Source: Tomocerus qinae (Eukaryota; Arthropoda; Collembola; Entomobryomorpha; Tomoceridae). From it: a stretch of DNA of 64,000 bases. The DNA lies in NCBI GenBank assembly GCA_020055645.1, contig CM034550.1, positions 10,659,501-10,723,500 on the forward strand, written 5' to 3'. A program made the position numbers and the translations under genes. The notes under the pieces were generated by a model that saw only the letters and a program-made list of their open reading frames with translations, was not told the origin of the DNA and ran no database searches. Below, piece after piece: positions 52,201-60,158 of the stretch. The number at the start of each line of letters is the position of its first letter. The first letter of the stretch is position 1.

Positions 52201-53324
52201 GCACTGGTGGCCGGTTTATATGGGTGGACTGGAAACATGGAGCGGATGGCTTTGTCTAATCCTCATCAAAAGGCTGACGATGTCTCTAAATCGTAAGTTC
52301 ATGTTATAAAATATTTTAGATTTTAAAAGCTGAGGTTAGTGAGAGGCTTGACCAAAGCCCTTCGGCCTTAGTCACTTCTCGTTTTGGGTGGACTGGAAAT
52401 ATGGAAAGAATAATCACTTCCCAAACCCACTCAAAGGCTGGAGACGTCAGCAAAGAGTATGAAATTTTGTTACAATTCATTGGTTTACATTGGTTGATGG
52501 CTACAATTCAATTGTTCTTATTGTGATTCAGGTTTTTGTAAGGAATCATAAATTTCCATAATATTTCCTATATCAAGTGTTAACTTAAATTTAAACTTCT
52601 GTAGATATTATCTAAGTCAGAAGAAAACAATGGAAATCAATCCCAGACATCCTTTGGTGAAAGAACTTCTTCGCAGAGTGAATGATGACCCAGCTGATCC
52701 TGTTGCAAAGGAAACTGCGCTTATGATGTTCAGAACAGCCACTCTTAGATCAGGTTATATGCTCAAAGACACTGTCGAATTCGCCGAAACAGTTGAACAA
52801 ATGATGAGACAAACTCTTGGTGTCCCCTTAGACGAAGAGGTAATTAATTTTTGTCAGTTATTACTGTAAATGGAATTTAAGTTAGACCCGTGCAAGACAG
52901 AATTTCCATAAGCGAATATTAAAAGGTTTAAAAATCGTGCAAAATTTTATTGATGATATGCCTTGGCAACTGCATAATGTCACTATTGAATTTATGTTTG
53001 CGGAATGCAAAATCTAATTCAAAGTTTATCTATTGCTTAGATACAAATTAAAAACAAATAAAAAACGAAATCCGCGTTTCAGATAACCTACAAAGAATTG
53101 GCACGGGTCTAATTTTAATTCCATCAACTCACATGTTAAATCATAAGTCATTTTTCTAACATTATTTGCATAGTTACCACTATTCACAAATCTCTTTTTT
53201 CTAGATTGACGAAGAGGAAGTCGATGGTCCAGAAGAAGAAGATACTCAAGCCCAAGAAGAAGATGCTGAAGGTGAAGATGATGGGAAAGGTGATAGCGTT
53301 GACACAGAACGTGACGAGTTGTGA
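49212..53324 (+). CDS. Gp93: GRP94 / endoplasmin (ER-lumenal Hsp90, Gp93), isoform with exon 7a
   Basis: Join 49212-49254, 49388-49608, 49728-50100, 50184-50316, 50475-50586, 50705-51739, 52156-52292, 52605-52839, 53205-53324; 802 residues, the normal family length. It is an ATP-dependent chaperone of the ER lumen that folds secreted and membrane proteins such as Toll-like receptors and integrins. Signal peptide at residues 1 to about 22 ([14 protein letters not shown]); N-terminal ATPase with [11 protein letters not shown] (109-119), DTGIGM (158-163) and GQFGVGF (202-208); acidic linker encoded at the start of exon 6; middle domain with [12 protein letters not shown] containing the catalytic Arg; C-terminal dimerisation domain ([24 protein letters not shown]); acidic tail ending RDEL for ER retention. 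ATG context aacATGC. Exon 7 has an alternative copy at 52320-52456. Introns are short (74 to about 420 bp). An ERSE upstream indicates induction by ER stress. Confidence 0.97.
49388..49608 (+). CDS. Gp93: GRP94 exon 2: signal-peptide end and pre-N region
   Basis: Acceptor attttgcag, donor TTCCAG|gtgagt. Encodes [14 protein letters not shown], an acidic pre-N segment, then [20 protein letters not shown] leading into the ATPase domain. Confidence 0.95.
49728..50100 (+). CDS. Gp93: GRP94 exon 3: ATPase core
   Basis: Acceptor tgcgtatag, donor CCTTG|gtaagt, phase 0 in and 1 out. Carries [16 protein letters not shown], the DTGIGM loop, [12 protein letters not shown] and [12 protein letters not shown], which are the nucleotide-binding motifs of the GHKL fold. 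Confidence 0.97.
50184..50316 (+). CDS. Gp93: GRP94 exon 4
   Basis: Acceptor cgattttag, donor ATTAG|gtaggt, phase 1 in and 2 out. Encodes [20 protein letters not shown] and the following strands of the N-domain ([18 protein letters not shown]). Confidence 0.95.
50475..50586 (+). CDS. Gp93: GRP94 exon 5
   Basis: Acceptor gctttccag, donor GAAAAG|gtaaat. Encodes the end of the N-domain ([27 protein letters not shown]). Confidence 0.95.
50705..51739 (+). CDS. Gp93: GRP94 exon 6: charged linker and middle domain
   Basis: Acceptor gatttgcag, donor GATCAA|gtaagt, phase 0-0, 345 codons. Starts with the acidic linker ([15 protein letters not shown]), then [13 protein letters not shown], the middle domain with [17 protein letters not shown] and the segment leading into the C-terminal domain ([16 protein letters not shown]). 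Confidence 0.97.
51740..52155 (+). other. GRP94 intron 6, upstream of the duplicated exon pair
   Basis: 416 bp, bounded by gtaagt and cttgctttttaatag. Contains a perfect 16-bp palindrome ATTACGCATGCGTAAT (51985-52000) and a G/T-rich tract (52111-52140, ggtggtgatggaaggtgatg) where a pyrimidine tract would be expected. No third copy of exon 7 was found here. Confidence 0.75.
52156..52292 (+). CDS. Gp93: GRP94 exon 7a: canonical copy of the alternative exon
   Basis: 137 bp, phase 0 in and 2 out, acceptor ctttttaatag, donor AAATC|gtaagt. Encodes residues 640-684 and part of 685: [20 protein letters not shown], then [20 protein letters not shown], then DDVSK. The NMERxAxSNxHQKxDD pattern is what I remember from insect Gp93, so I take this as the ancestral form. 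It spans the C-terminal-domain helix that in vertebrate GRP94 contacts clients. Confidence 0.95.
52320..52456 (+). CDS. Gp93: GRP94 exon 7b: duplicated, mutually exclusive exon
   Basis: 137 bp, identical length and phases (0 in, 2 out) to exon 7a and starting 27 bp after it. Acceptor aaaatattttag, donor AAAGA|gtatga. Encodes [20 protein letters not shown], then [20 protein letters not shown], then GDVSK: 29 of 45 residues match 7a, with many synonymous differences, no stop and no indel. Splicing into exon 8 gives Glu-Tyr-Tyr instead of Ser-Tyr-Tyr. Joining 7a directly to 7b would break the frame, so each transcript should carry one copy. Expression is not shown by sequence alone. Confidence 0.85.
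52605..52839 (+). CDS. Gp93: GRP94 exon 8: C-terminal dimerisation domain
   Basis: Acceptor acttctgtag, donor GAAGAG|gtaatt. The first base completes codon 685, then [32 protein letters not shown] and [16 protein letters not shown], the conserved dimerisation helices. Confidence 0.96.
52840..53204 (+). other. GRP94 intron 8
   Basis: 365 bp bounded by gtaatt and tcttttttctag. Nothing recognisable inside. Confidence 0.85.
53205..53324 (+). CDS. Gp93: GRP94 exon 9: acidic tail and RDEL
   Basis: Acceptor tcttttttctag. Encodes [20 protein letters not shown] and further acidic residues, ending DTERDEL and TGA (53322-53324). RDEL is a variant of the KDEL ER-retrieval signal. Confidence 0.95.
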   Translation: MDEEEVDGPEEEDTQAQEEDAEGEDDGKGDSVDTERDEL

Positions 53325-55249
53325 AATACCACTAACATCTCATAGCAAATTAATTACTTAATTGACCTAAGTATATTTCACAAAACCACTGTACAGAACA
53401 CACAACTGAAACCCTTTGTAATGTTATGATATAATAACTTTACTATATTTCAACAATGACTGTGTTAGGTTCAGGTACTGTAGGATATTATATAATTTTG
53501 TGTAAGTATTAATGTATGTAAAGCTTAAGTGTAGAAATTAGCAATGTTATAAGTACAGTCATAAACTCAATAGGATACTTTCAATTCAATTTCTTATTTG
53601 TTTAATGTCTTATGACCAAAAAGGAGGAACAGTCTTTATATTAACATTGTCACGTGCTGCATTTTGCTTTCATGTTTCACGTCCAAATACGAGCCACTCA
53701 TTCGAGTAATGAAAATCGGACTACAACAAACCACTTTAAAACCAAACCAAATCATTCGTATTTAAGTGTTATAATTTATTCTCATTACTATTACTTTCCT
53801 TCTCTAATAAGAATGTTTGTTGTTTTGTGTGCTACTGCTTAAATGATTACTATACAGAATACAGATAGTGTTATACGAATAACGATATAAAATGAACGAT
53901 GAAAAATGTAAGGATTTATATTGATGTGTTCGAAATGGATGAAATTTTTGCGTATGAAATGCAATTACTTACAATTAGAAATTACTGAATCTTTCTCACA
54001 GATAAAACTTTCCAATAGACAAAGTCAGTTATGTATTTATTATAGGTGTGTCGTATTGTGGTGCAGAAATTCAGATTTAATATTGTGGTAAATATATTGG
54101 CCATTTAATGTCAATAGTATTTATAATAAATAAAAATGGAAAATTAACTGAAGAAGTCATGTTTCATTTCCCATTCTTTACGATTAGCTGAAAACGTAAA
54201 CCAAATGTACTAGAATACAATACAAGTAGAAGAGGGGAATCATAAATTAATACATACTATTCAATTCAGTTAAATTCTTGGAATACGCCTTTATCAAGTG
54301 ACCAGCAAAAATGTTTCTTTTATTTTTGAAGGCGTTTTTGGCATCACAAAACTTAATTACAACGAGGAAAGGTGAAAGTTACATGTTGAAACATATCTTA
54401 AGTCATTTTGCTTTCTCCTCAAGAATTTTATTAAGTTTGACTATTTTGTCTATTTTTGTATTTTAGTAGTTTAGTGTTCGTAGTTTAAATTTCGTCAGTT
54501 TATAGCCAGTGAATAGTAAAAATAATTTTATTTCAGACCCAATTTTTTGAGATTACCTAATCTACTTCCAAAGCTAACTCGATGAAAGTTCACCATCACC
54601 ACACTGTAGATATATAAAGGACTTTAACTTACGGTATTTGTTGAGATTTAAAAATACGCGCGATCTTTGTTCGTGTGTGGTTCCTGTAGATGCTCGATAA
54701 ACAAAGAAAATAATTTTTATGAACAAAGTGGTAGATGCACGGCTTTCCGTTTTCAAGAATGAGATTGGATTGGGATGAGATTTCTTTCTCAAATAACCAT
54801 GGTCATGGCTACAGTTGGGGAGTGCGTATAATTTTTAATTTATTACTTTTGGCAATGTGACCGCGTGAACCTGAAATAAAATTGTTTTATTACAATTTCC
54901 AATCATTTCCATATTCGCCCTTGCTGTCTTTTATGATTCCAGGAAAATTTGCTCATTTCCGGTTAAAAAAGTTGACGATTTCATTAGTTATTGCTTATAC
55001 TGCCACTATCCCACAGGTTGATATAATTCTCCATTCAAATATCGAAAAGTAAGGATTCATTTGTGACAATCTACATCATTTTTCTTCCTGTCACCTCTTT
55101 TCTGTGTAGCTTTGTCATTTGTACTCTTGAAATATCAGCTTAGTCAAGTAAAAATCTTTGTAATACCAATATCATAAAATAATTATTCGGTTGTATTTGT
55201 ATATTAATTTCGTTGTAGATATTAAGACATTGCTGATTGCTGAGATATT
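53325..55249. other. GRP94 3' UTR and gap before gene 3
   Basis: A+T-rich and without genes. An AATAAA at 54125-54130 is a candidate poly(A) signal for GRP94. Near the right edge a splice acceptor (ttaatttcgttgtag, ending 55218) suggests that gene 3 has an intron in its 5' UTR. Confidence 0.65.
54125..54130 (+). terminator. Candidate poly(A) signal of GRP94
   Basis: AATAAA about 800 bp after the stop codon, within ttataataaataaaaatgg. No stronger hexamer was seen between the stop and this point. Confidence 0.35.
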
Positions 55250-55307
55250 ATGGCTGAAGGAAACCAGGATTCTCAAGAATTGGTCCAAAGCGAAGCCCCT
55301 AAACTTG
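55250..55307 (+). CDS. Gene 3 exon 1
   Basis: MAEGNQDSQELVQSEAPKL; donor CTTG|gtaaat, phase 1. ATG context attATGG is favourable and an in-frame stop precedes it by 9 bp. Confidence 0.8.
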
Positions 55308-58300
55308 GTAAATAATTGTGAAATAACCGCTGCTGTGGTCCTTTTTGCGTAAAAGTTTAATCAAAATTCTACATGTATTTTGTTCGTTGAAAATCTCTTG
55401 AGGAAAAATACGGCAAATTTTAGATTAATATTTAGTAAATTCTATAGATGATTTTGAAGAAAACAAAAAAGACTCAGTTGATTGCTTTCTGGGACCCGAT
55501 GCTCAAGAAAATGCTGGAGGTGAGGGCGAAAATGCCATTGCTACCGAATTAAATGCTAATAATTTAGCCGTGAGGCTTGCAAAAGCTAAGAAGAATCGCA
55601 GAAATCGTAAACGACGAAACAAGAATCGAGGTCCAACAGAAAGTGGTCTGGCTTCCAATAATGAGAGTAATGACGCATTGGTGGATACAGATACTGAAGA
55701 TACCAATGTACAGATAGTTATTGCTTCTACTCCGGATTCTTCTATTGTTGATCAAAATGACAATTTTGAAATAAAACAGATTGTCGTAGGTAGTTCCTTA
55801 GTAAGTTTTTAACAGTATTAATGTCTATCCAATAATATAAAAAGGAAAAAAGTAGTATAGTTTTGATTCCTTTTCATCTACATTATCGTATTTACATTTA
55901 CATTTGCATTAATCAGTTTTCAATGTCTAATAATTAATGATAATAGTGGACATAACATTATAGAATTCAGCTATTGAATGCATGCCAGAAGAAGATGAAG
56001 ATTCATTTCATTCAGGATTGGAAAACCAAAGCTCAACAACGGAACAGAATAATAATACTGAGTTGAACAATGAAGAATCCGATCCAATTGTAAATTCGAC
56101 CAGTGTAGCTGATCGTGAAGATTCCAAATTGTATGCTACCCCAAGTAATGACTTTGCTCAAGAAAACGCTGTTGAAGTAAATCACGTTGTTGTGGACGTT
56201 TCTTCTGTAAGTTTCGCTATCTTTGTGTACTTCTTTTAAAGGTATCTGAGTAATAATATTTTGTATGTCAGAGTCACTTTTTTATTATTTAGAATGTCCT
56301 TAAAGAAAACTTTGTTGACTGCGAATCACTAGTTGATCAGTCCGTTTTATTACAAGGCCAAATTTCTTTTCCCGATCAAGATATCAATGAAATATGCAGT
56401 GATGAATATGAATCATGTGCTAATTCATCCAGTGTAAATATAATATATCAATCAGAAGAAGTAACTATTACAGAAATTGAAAATGTACATATTGTATCTA
56501 CTTATGTAGTATAACTTACTAACAAACGAGCTTCAGGTGCTATATACTTATATATCAGATATAACATAATAACACTGCTTATTTTACTTTTTAATAGGCT
56601 CAATCAGAAGACACAGTTCTTTCCAGTATAAACGAAGAAGATATTGAGGCAATGGACAAGTTAAATAGAGAATGGGATGCGCTAGTAACGCAGGATGATT
56701 GCTTAGATAATAAAATTTGGTTGGACATTGAAAAATCCGGAAATAATTTCGTGGATCAAGAACTAATTTCAGAAATATCAACATGCATTAATGAGCACTC
56801 TGATCTATACAGTCCTTCCTCGAGTTCCCACATCCATTTGAAGGTTCCGAATCCCAGCATTGAGCATTTAGAAGGCGAAGAATTAAATGCTAATAGCATC
56901 CATAGATCTCCATCTGGGGCTACATCATTGTTTAGAAGTGAAAGTGACCACATTTCTTCAGTTGCACCTTTTAACACAAATGTGAACGAAATTTTACAGC
57001 AAGCGTGCATCAAAGTGGAACAAGAAATAAAATCAGATCCGATTAAATGGGGTGGTGAGACTGCTTCTGTACCACTTTTAACTTCAACAGAAGACCTTGC
57101 TGTGCAAAATGGTGAGACAATATCTAACTAATTAAAATAAAATGAGGTATAGTTACTCTGCTTATGGTTTTCGTATAGAAGTAGGCAAAGTATACATAAT
57201 TTCCATTGATATAATGATAAATTGTTACGATTACAAAGAGTTTTTTCATGAATGGAGAAAGTTTTGCAATTTTTGTGTACTAGTTAGAGTAATTATTTTC
57301 ATGCTTTTTTTTGCAATGTAAACTTGATACAACAATGTATGCTTTCATAAATTCAATCCTCGTTTGTCTTTCAAACATAAAAGAAAAGAATAAAAGTGTT
57401 TATTTTAAGCATAGTAAGAGTTTAGAATGAGAATTTAGAAACTTAATTATAGACATGCAGTTCATTTATTGCAGTTGATTTCGGTGTAAATACTTTTTTT
57501 ATTTTTCTCTTTTTTGTGTTATTGATGTGAAAATGTATTTTCCTATAATATGGTCTGCCTACTTCTGCTTAAATTTGTTATTTTGTTAGGCTAGGCATGT
57601 CAGAGAGGGACAAAATTGCATCTCAGGTCATATAGTATCAGCTGACAAACGAGATAATACTTTTAAAGGCCTATAGTATGTTCTTCCATTCTTCAATGGA
57701 AAAGACTAAAATGATTTTTATTCTTAGTACCCTTTCACTGATTTGCACACAAAACTTTAATGAAGAAGTATAAAAATCAATTTTTGATAATATAACAGAC
57801 TGATATATTTTATCGTATTCATTGGTTTCACAGAATTTAACTGGGAAGAAATGAAGACGCAAGAAGCTATAATAGATTATCATCAAACGAAAGACGATGA
57901 ACAAGAAGGTGATGAAACGTTTTATAGTTTCAATGATGGATACAAAAATGAAGAAGTGGGAATGGGAATTAATGATTTTGTGATAGACATGGAAAATGAA
58001 GACTTCGGTGTTAAAGGAAAAGCTGTTAATGTTTCATCGGTTGATATTTCGTCGGAAGATGACTTTATTCAGAAACTTATTAACGGCAACTCTTCAGTAA
58101 GTGCATATTATATAAGCATATATAAGTGCATGCTTATCGTATTCTTGGAAATATATTTCATTATGCATATGCGTTTATGAACTGAAACCTTTTTTGCACG
58201 AATTTTAGAATAACCTTCTTGAACGTACGTCTCAAAATGAAATCACCTCTGATTTGCCAAACTCTCTGAGTGATTTAAATAATGGCCAATGTGTACTTTA

Positions 58301-59183
58301 CCCAAATACACCCAGCGTAAATATATTATATCAATCCGAAGATATAATTTTGCAGGAAACTGAAGCAGTATGAAATGATTCACTTTATTATTACTATTTA
58401 TTACATTACCCTTGCACATAAATTAAGAAAATAAATAAATCACAGTTAGATATAAATAATAAAAGGTCGAATTGTGTCAAAAGATTGTTAATTTTTGAGA
58501 AAAAGTTAATTTTTTTTTGAAATTTTAATGTTAGGTACGGTCGGAGGCTGCAGTTCACTTTTATGTCAAACATCCAGAAGTTGAAAATGTTGTGAAAAGC
58601 GAGTCGGTTGTGTTTGCATCTTCCGAAGATCGTTTGAATAACAACTATTGGCCACAGGACACAAAGTCAGAAATAAACTTACACGATGAGAATGAGATAT
58701 TAGACCAAGTAAAAGTGGCTCCTCGTGTTAGTATCGAAATGGAGGAAATTCTTCCAATTGCAAGCCCCAAAGTAGAACAAGAGTTGCAATCAAAATCTAA
58801 CTTAAACGTTTGGGATGTTGATTCATCTGTTGTACTGCGGGCTTTAAATGAAGTGAAAGCTGAAAATCGCGGTACTAGGTGCACAATCATTGATTTTTGG
58901 TACAAATAGTTAATGACTACAATAATTATTTTGTTTGAATTTAGAAGAGGACAAAGAAAGCAAAAAATGGTCCTGGAAAAATTTGCTTCCGTGTATGTCT
59001 AACAGTCCACGCAGTAAATCCAAAGATCGCAATCGTTCTCAATCGGCAAATAAACTTGATGAGGAAGCAAAGCGTAAGAAGAGAGGATCTTCGTTACCAA
59101 GATTCCTTGACAGGAAAAGGAATGAAAAACCGGCAGCCCAGGTCGCTGACGAGACACCAAAATCGACTGATCCCCCACGCTAA
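55250..59183 (+). CDS. Unrecognised acidic, probably disordered protein with duplicated exon module (785 aa)
   Basis: Join 55250-55307, 55448-55800, 55964-56206, 56293-56484, 56598-57111, 57834-58096, 58209-58367, 58535-58871, 58945-59183; total 2358 bp with consistent phases and a TAA stop. An in-frame TGA at 55241 supports this ATG. I do not recognise the family. The protein is rich in Asp, Glu, Asn and Ser with few hydrophobic stretches, so mostly disordered. It has a basic patch at residues 62-80 (VRLAKAKKNRRNRKRRNKN) and a basic C-terminus (KKWSWKNLLPCMSNSPRSKS and further Lys/Arg). Related repeats: SVNIIYQSEE (265-274) with SVNILYQSED (577-586), and EILQQACIKVEQEIKS (413-428) with EILPIASPKVEQELQS (665-680). 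Lys sites of the form psi-K-x-E/D (IKVE, IKSD, VKSE, VKAE) and V/I-rich clusters (VQIVIAS, IVVGSS, VVVDVSS) resemble SUMO-attachment and SUMO-interaction motifs. A nuclear scaffold is a guess. Confidence 0.85.
55448..55800 (+). CDS. Gene 3 exon 2: basic patch
   Basis: Acceptor attctatag, donor TCCTTA|gtaagt, phase 1 in and 0 out. Encodes the strongly basic VRLAKAKKNRRNRKRRNKN (possible nuclear localisation signal), then NVQIVIAST and EIKQIVVGSSL. Confidence 0.85.
55964..56206 (+). CDS. Gene 3 exon 3
   Basis: Acceptor taacattatag, donor TCTTCT|gtaagt, phase 0-0, 81 codons. Acidic, Asn/Ser-rich; ends VEVNHVVVDVSS, resembling the ends of exons 2 and 6. Confidence 0.85.
56293..56484 (+). CDS. 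Gene 3 exon 4 (module copy 1)
   Basis: Acceptor ttttattatttag; the best donor by comparison with exon 7 is GAAAAT|gtacat. Other GT sites at 56494 and 56506 stay in frame, and a stop follows at 56512. Ends with SVNIIYQSEEVTITEIEN, the counterpart of the end of exon 7. Confidence 0.75.
56598..57111 (+). CDS. Gene 3 exon 5 (module copy 1)
   Basis: Acceptor ctttttaatag, donor AAATG|gtgaga, phase 0 in and 1 out, 171 codons. Starts AQSEDTVLSS and ends with NEILQQACIKVEQEIKSDP and LLTSTEDLAVQN. IKVE and IKSD fit the SUMO-acceptor consensus. Confidence 0.85.
57112..57833 (+). other. Gene 3 intron 5, junction between the module copies
   Basis: 722 bp, the longest intron of gene 3, bounded by gtgaga and ttggtttcacag. 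A+T-rich with T-runs; nothing else recognisable. Confidence 0.75.
57834..58096 (+). CDS. Gene 3 exon 6 (module copy 2)
   Basis: Acceptor ttggtttcacag, donor TCTTCA|gtaagt, phase 1 in and 0 out, like exon 2. Acidic; contains VKGKAVNVSSVDISSEDDF. Confidence 0.85.
58209..58367 (+). CDS. Gene 3 exon 7 (module copy 2)
   Basis: Acceptor cgaattttag, donor GAAGCA|gtatga, phase 0-0, 53 codons. Ends PSVNILYQSEDIILQETEA, matching exon 4. Reading through the donor would stop after one codon. Confidence 0.82.
58535..58871 (+). CDS. Gene 3 exon 8 (module copy 2)
   Basis: Acceptor ttaatgttag, donor CGCG|gtacta, phase 0 in and 1 out, the same as exon 5. Starts VRSEAAV and ends EEILPIASPKVEQELQSKS and LRALNEVKAENR, matching exon 5 in order. 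Confidence 0.85.
58945..59183 (+). CDS. Gene 3 exon 9: basic C-terminus
   Basis: Acceptor tttgaatttag; completes a Glu codon, then EDKESKKWSWKNLLPCMSNS, SPRSKSKDRNRSQSANKLDE and a Lys/Arg-rich run, ending STDPPR and TAA. The composition is opposite to the acidic bulk of the protein. Confidence 0.87.
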
Positions 59184-59801
59184 TGTCATCAAGGCCTACG
59201 TTAATTTCTTTTAAAGAATCGTACAGCTCTTTTCATAAATAATTTGGGAAACATCTTAATTAATATTCTCTGTCTATCAAAATTCAAGTTAGCATTAACT
59301 GGTGAACACAATAGTTTGGGAGGTAACCAGAAATCAACACAAAATCATAAAATATTCGCTCATTCATAATTTTGTAATCGATTTGTCTTATATGGTTAGT
59401 ATTCTCAGGTTGTAGCTCGCAATTAAGTAGGTATCCAATTCAAAATTTACGAGATCTATATAACCATATTATAAAAACCTTTTCAGCTTTCTATGTAGGA
59501 TTTGCAGTGAAATTAGTATTTAAGTAGTATTTACTATCTACTACAATTACTTAAAACTATGTCTATATGAAAACACATTTATATACGGCGATATTAAATG
59601 CTATTTCACATTATATAGGTAGTGGGTCATTAAGTACTCATTCCCATTAATTTCGTTGTTTCATATTTTTTAAAGAACACCTACTATCCTGTCCTAAACC
59701 TATCAATAATATATGTCCCTATTCCATTAAAAAGGTAAAGCATACCGTACACATGTAGTCGTGTAGCATCGTCAAAAGGGGATCCATAATATAGAATATG
59801 G

Positions 59802-59807
59802 AATAAA
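59802..59807 (+). terminator. Candidate poly(A) signal of gene 3
   Basis: AATAAA about 620 bp after the stop codon, followed by a T-rich stretch (gtatctctttctatg). Confidence 0.3.
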
Positions 59808-60121
59808 GAGGCGTATATTCGTATCTCTTTCTATGTACTGCATGATACAGAAGTAATAGCTAGTACAGAAAGAAAATTAGGTGACATTGGCACTTAATTT
59901 GTATTGTTACCTATTTATTTGTGTTTAATAACTTCATTTTTTTAAGCATGAGTCATATGCGGTACATTGTTATACTTTTATGCTATTGTGGTCCTAAAAG
60001 CTTTAGCCCTTACATGTTATTGAAAACTACAGCGAACGAAACACAAATGAAACGCTTTTACATTTACCATTGGAATGTATTGGTTATGGAATGAATTGAA
60101 TTGTGTTATTCGTTTATTTAA

Positions 60122-60158
60122 ATTCTTCCCAGTGCATTTAGATTCTTCCCAGTGCATT
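60122..60158. repeat. 20-bp tandem repeat, about two copies
   Basis: attcttcccagtgcatttag is followed directly by attcttcccagtgcatt. Confidence 0.7.

Noticed and set aside
52457-52604. Possible third copy of GRP94 exon 7
   Set aside because: Neither this intron nor 51740-52155 contains the GWTGNMER-type coding pattern in any frame.
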